Notes under the pieces: generated by a model | Seen by the model: the letters and a program-made list of their open reading frames with translations, nothing else | Told to the model about the DNA's origin: nothing | Database searches by the model: none | Assembly: GCA_963969495.1 (NCBI GenBank) | Contig: OZ018318.1 | Coordinates: 177,314,246-177,378,245 of the forward strand | Source of the DNA: Ceratothoa steindachneri | Taxonomy: Eukaryota > Arthropoda > Malacostraca > Isopoda > Cymothoidae | Direction: 5' to 3' | DNA: 64,000 bases | Shown here: piece by piece, positions 60,601 to 64,000 of the stretch | How the letters are laid out: every line of letters begins with the position of its first letter | Numbering within the stretch: position 1 is the first letter of the stretch | Position numbers and translations under genes: made by a program

Positions 60601-61494
60601 AGCAGGCGTAATTTTAACACCGAATGCAACCAAACCAATCAAAACTCAATATAACTCCGAATTACGAACACTCACCAAATTTTGACTAAGTACAATCGAT
60701 CAAGACTCATCAACCAAGAGAGAAGTAAGGAAGAAACAAATTACACTAATTTTACACACAAAACAAAACAAACCAAAAAACAACAAAAAGTAAGCACAAA
60801 GTTAAAGTAGTTTATTACATAAACAACAACAATGCACATTACATCCTAAAGAACATTTAAATTCTGAAGACAAATTGCTTGAACGCCATGAAAAAATGTA
60901 AACTATAACAAACAACAACAAAAACTACACACAACAAGAAAATAATAAAAGAGATAGGACTGACCACCAGACGCCTAGCATCCCTTTGCACCTTTTACAC
61001 TTCTTTCTCTTTTCAGCTATCTATCCACATACCCTTTTTTGTTCCCTACACAGACCTAATCACTTGCATCAAATCGCATTTGCATTTTCTCTGGTATTCT
61101 ACTCGCTATTATCATGATCACCAACTTCAGCCATGATTCCCACAATGTGAGGGTCAAAGGGCTCACCAAGTAGGTTCCATTGATCACAGTTCTTCTCACC
61201 CCTTATTTGGTCCACTTCTGAGTGTCTTTATGAATATACTTTGCGCTTATTTTAGGATTTTTTCACCAACCTTCGCTCTTTTCTTCTAGCAATATGTCCT
61301 GCCTATCATCATTTCAGAACTTGAATTTATTTACTCTAACTTCACCCGTTTTTTGGTTCTTATCGAAAGTATTTATTTTAACCTCTCATCATCTTATTTC
61401 TAACGTGTATTTTCCTATATAAGAGGGTGTAAAAGAATGTAAACTGCTACTATTTATATCCTTATACCCAGTGACAGCAAAAATATACACTTTA
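60601..61494. other. AT-rich DNA, nothing recognised
   Basis: No supported feature. The stretch 60760-60960 is rich in CAAA and AACAA words. Confidence 0.5.
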
Positions 61495-62750
61495 TTATAC
61501 TCCTGTAGTAATTTGTTAGCCATTAAAACTTGAAACTAGAAATAAGTATCACTACAAAGAACAATATTTAAAACTTTAGTAACTACCTTTTTAACATTCA
61601 AAATGATTACCGCCGGAATCTATACACTTATCAATACAATTAGGAAAATTTCTGATGGCATTCTGCAAAATATTGACATTGATGAATGCAATGATTTCTC
61701 GAAACTCATTTTGCAGTTATGCGATAGTAGATGCTGCAGCTCTAAATAATCTTTCATTTACCAAACCCCATCAAAAGTAGTCTAAAGGTGAAAAGTTAGA
61801 TGACTTGGCAGGCCTGGGGAAATTTGTCCGATGCGATATTAGTCGTTAAGGAAATTGAGCCTTTAGCCATGTCATGGTGGCACATGCAGTATAAGGTGTA
61901 TCACCATCTTGCTGAAACCAAGCATAAGGATATGTGCTATTTGGCAAATTGCTCTTGAACATTTCAAGATATCTAGTAGCGTTAATTGATTGAGCTTGCC
62001 TGACCTGCTTCCTGCTCCTCAAAGAAATAGGGCCATAAATCTTATTTTTCCACACCATAATGTTAACTTTGGGGAATACAAAGGGTTTTGAAACTGATTA
62101 TTTGGCTTAGTTAGTGATAATGTCCGATGATTCTGTTTAATTTGTATGCCTTTCATATTTATCATCACATAATTGTGAGGCAAAATGATAACCTTCATTG
62201 CTTATCCTGCATTGAGATATTTTGATGACATTTTGTTTGGTGGTATGGCTTTTAACTTAGATCTTGTTTGAGAATGGTTCTCTATTCAAATATTTCTCAG
62301 CAGCCAATTTTCTCACTGACTTTGTTTCATCAACATTAATTAAAGTGCTTATCTTTTTAATATTCGTTTCCGTCCTCCTACTTTTCTTACGCCTGGAATT
62401 TTGTTTATTTGAATTAGAAATTATTCTGTATGCATTCCACTTGGCGTAATTTGTACGGATTATTTTTTGTCTAATCGTATCCTATAGCGTGCTTGAAAAC
62501 GAGGAATTGATTAGATTATGTAGCCATGTCGAATCATTGATTCCACGCTGCTCAAGAGTTATTATGTCATTTTTTAGAGCCTAAAACTGAATTGTTTAAT
62601 ATCTGCATAGATAGGCTATCCTCGGTTAAGATAGACTATCCAGCACAAGCGTAATCTACCTAAGCTAGCTAAGAAAATTTCAAATATTGTTCTTTCTAAT
62701 ATCTATTTCTAACTTCAAGCTTCCGTACTATTTTTGACAAAGAGTATGTA
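61495..62750 (-). mobile_element. IS630/Tc1-mariner superfamily element with about 75-bp TIRs
   Basis: The left end (61495-61578) and right end (62670-62750) are inverted copies. The clearest parts are ACTTGAA..TAGAAATA and AAAGAACAATATTT, with the outer TACTC. Together they enclose a transposase pseudogene, and total length is about 1.25 kb, as expected for a full-length element of this superfamily. The exact ends and the TA duplication are uncertain by a few bases. Confidence 0.75.
61591..62560 (-). pseudogene. IS630/Tc1-mariner superfamily transposase, decayed
   Basis: Read on the minus strand: LEQRGINDSTWLHNLINSSF near 62555-62500 (N-terminal HTH, damaged), RRKKSRRTETNIKKISTLIN near 62390-62340 and SVRKLAAE (second HTH). 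VNIMVWKNKIYGPISLRSRK (62070-62000) corresponds to the region before the second catalytic Asp. WFQQDGDTPYTACATMTWL (61918-61870) holds the catalytic Asp of the QQDGAxPH motif, and SHRTNFPRPAKSSNFSPLDY (about 61830-61780) corresponds to the last catalytic motif, W/PAxSPDLxPLDF, with changes. LQNAIRNFPNCIDKCIDSGG and NHFEC then end at the stop 61591-61593. The intact frame 61846-62058 covers the centre only. Stops and frameshifts occur throughout. Confidence 0.82.
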
Positions 62751-63122
62751 AAAGTTCTAAGATATATTTTCTTTCTGTACAAGGTACAAAAATGCAAGAG
62801 ACTGGTCAATTTCTAATTAGTTAAAATTTCCTAAAAACAGACTGTGCTTTTGCCTCTAAAACTTTAGAAAAGAGAACTTAGATAACCTTAAAAATATGTG
62901 TATGTTACAAAACATGAATAAATAAAACGTAGATTACGCCGGTAACTAAGGATGAATAAAAAAGGTGCAGTTATCCTAGAGGTATCTCCGATCTTTAATG
63001 AAGAGAATGCAGAAATTTAGTGATGGAAAACTTGCAAAACTATTTTTAGAAGCAAAAGATCTCGATATCAGTACGGGGTTTCATTTTTTTCAAATAAGAC
63101 TAATCAATATACTACGTCTTTC
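62751..63122. other. AT-rich spacer, nothing recognised
   Basis: No supported feature. Confidence 0.5.
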
Positions 63123-63141
63123 CAATAATAATAATAATAAA
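63123..63141 (-). repeat. (AAT)n run, 3' tail of the LINE at 63141-64000
   Basis: AAT units on the plus strand, ATT on the LINE strand, directly following its 3' end. Confidence 0.85.
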
Positions 63142-64000
63142 TATTTATAATGCATCCTTCAGAGCTGTTAGTCGTCCCAAAGCGCAGGTTGTGTAGTGAC
63201 TGTTGAGAAAGTTTACAGGGAAGGGAAGGCAATTATGAAGAGATGAGTCTTCAGGAGACGTTTAAAAGTAACAAGGTAGGGAGAGGATCGAACTTCGGCA
63301 GGAAGAGCATTCCAGAGTCTAGCGGCACAAACTGAGAAGCAACGGTCACCTATTGAGCAAAGCAAAGAACGAGGAGTGTTCAGGAGGGAAGCAAGGTCAG
63401 ACCGGAGTGCCCAAGGAGTTTGATGACGGGAGAGGGCAGACGAGAGATAAGGTGGAGCGTCGAGGTTTAGGGCATTGTAGGTAAAGAGAAAAATTTTATA
63501 GTGGCTACGGAAGCGAATTGGTAACTAGTAAAGCTGCTGTAACAGAGGCATTGTAGGAGAGAACCGGGGCGGTAAAGGAAGAGCCAGGCAGCATAGGTTT
63601 GAACTAGTTGTAGGGGGCGAAGTGTGAAGAAGGGAGACTCATTGGAGGAGAATTGCTGTAGTCTAAGCGTGAGGTGACGAGATAAAAATCAGATCGAACA
63701 TGTGAGAAATTGCAGGGGAAACCAAAGAAAGACTTACAGATACGATGGATGTGCGGTTTAAACGAGGATCACCCGTCGAAAATAACCCTAAGATTACTGA
63801 CGGTATCAGAGAGGGTGACATTGGTTTCGTGGAGGTTAAGGGAGGGGTAGAGAGCTTTAGATTTATCCACCATCGAAGTGGTACCAACAAGGAGAACTTC
63901 AGTTTTATCGTGGTTAACTTTGAGAAAGTTTATGGAGGAGTAGGCTGAAAGGAGCTTTGTAATTGATTCAAAGAAGTATACATAATATGAGGAAAGGTAT
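63141..64000 (-). pseudogene. CR1/L2-type LINE ORF2, C-terminal part, continues past the window
   Basis: On the minus strand: INFLKVNHDKTEVLLVG (63945-63889; the FLxLNxxKTEVLLxG motif of the RT palm). After it come LNLHETNVTLSDTVSNLRVI (LGVxFD-type segment), ICKSFFGFPCNFSHVRSDF, SRLDYSNS, LPIRFRSHYKIFLFTYNALN (63520-63470) and APPYLSSALSRHQTPWALRS (63470-63400). The last parts are GDRCFSVCAARLWNALPAEV (63350-63295) and FKRLLKTHLF (63270-63240). This is the full C-terminal third of a CR1/L2-like ORF2. The stretch 63480-63250 is nearly free of stops, so it is the best preserved LINE in the window. The 5' part lies beyond base 64000. Confidence 0.9.

Overview
The window is AT-rich, intron-scale eukaryotic DNA (a metazoan) in which I find no host gene. 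Every stretch I can assign is a decayed copy of a transposable element or a simple repeat. Penelope-like elements with GIY-YIG endonuclease, Ty3/gypsy, CR1/L2-type LINEs, mariner, Tc1-like, IS630-like and piggyBac elements occur together. A multi-copy uncharacterised family that I associate mainly with arthropods is also present. This fits an arthropod best (crustacean or chelicerate rather than Drosophila-like), but the species cannot be fixed from the sequence.

Layout. 0-3.9 kb: no recognisable gene. 3.9-6.1 kb: an unusually GC-rich block of unknown origin. 6.1-7.2 kb: piggyBac transposase pseudogene. 7.56 kb and 16.13 kb: two copies of a 225-bp repeat. 8.2-9.95 kb: first copy of an uncharacterised mobile-like family (second copy 46.1-47.2 kb). 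10.0-10.9 kb: pyrimidine-rich tract holding a 322-bp MITE with a perfect 8-bp target duplication. 11-13.2 kb: shuffled AT-rich repeat units. 13.2-20.4 kb: largely featureless. 20.5-23.6 kb (minus): an RT-RNase H retroelement that I cannot place in a clade and in which no integrase is visible.

24.4-28.8 kb: a nest of Penelope-like (PLE) fragments interleaved with long (AT)n tracts and a head-to-head tRNA-SINE pair. 29.0-35.2 kb (minus): a decayed Ty3/gypsy element with both LTRs. 36.87-37.98 kb: a short PLE copy with about 250-bp inverted terminal repeats that carry a hammerhead-like core. 41.6-43.6 kb: a Tc1-like pseudogene (minus) interrupted by a 1,273-bp mariner (plus). 49.9-50.4, 60.0-60.6 and 63.1-64.0 kb: LINE 3' ends. 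51.88 kb: a 130-bp hairpin MITE. 52.1-52.5 kb: a roughly 127-bp tandem repeat. 53.8-54.6 kb: a second GC-rich patch. 61.5-62.75 kb (minus): an IS630/Tc1-mariner-superfamily element with long terminal inverted repeats.

There is no pathway or operon logic here; the history is one of successive insertion and decay. The clearest nested event is mariner inside Tc1. The clearest pattern is the association of PLE copies with long (AT)n tracts: all six long tracts lie between 25.4 and 38.1 kb, and four of them abut PLE copies. All coding assignments come from reading conceptual translations by eye; no database search was run.
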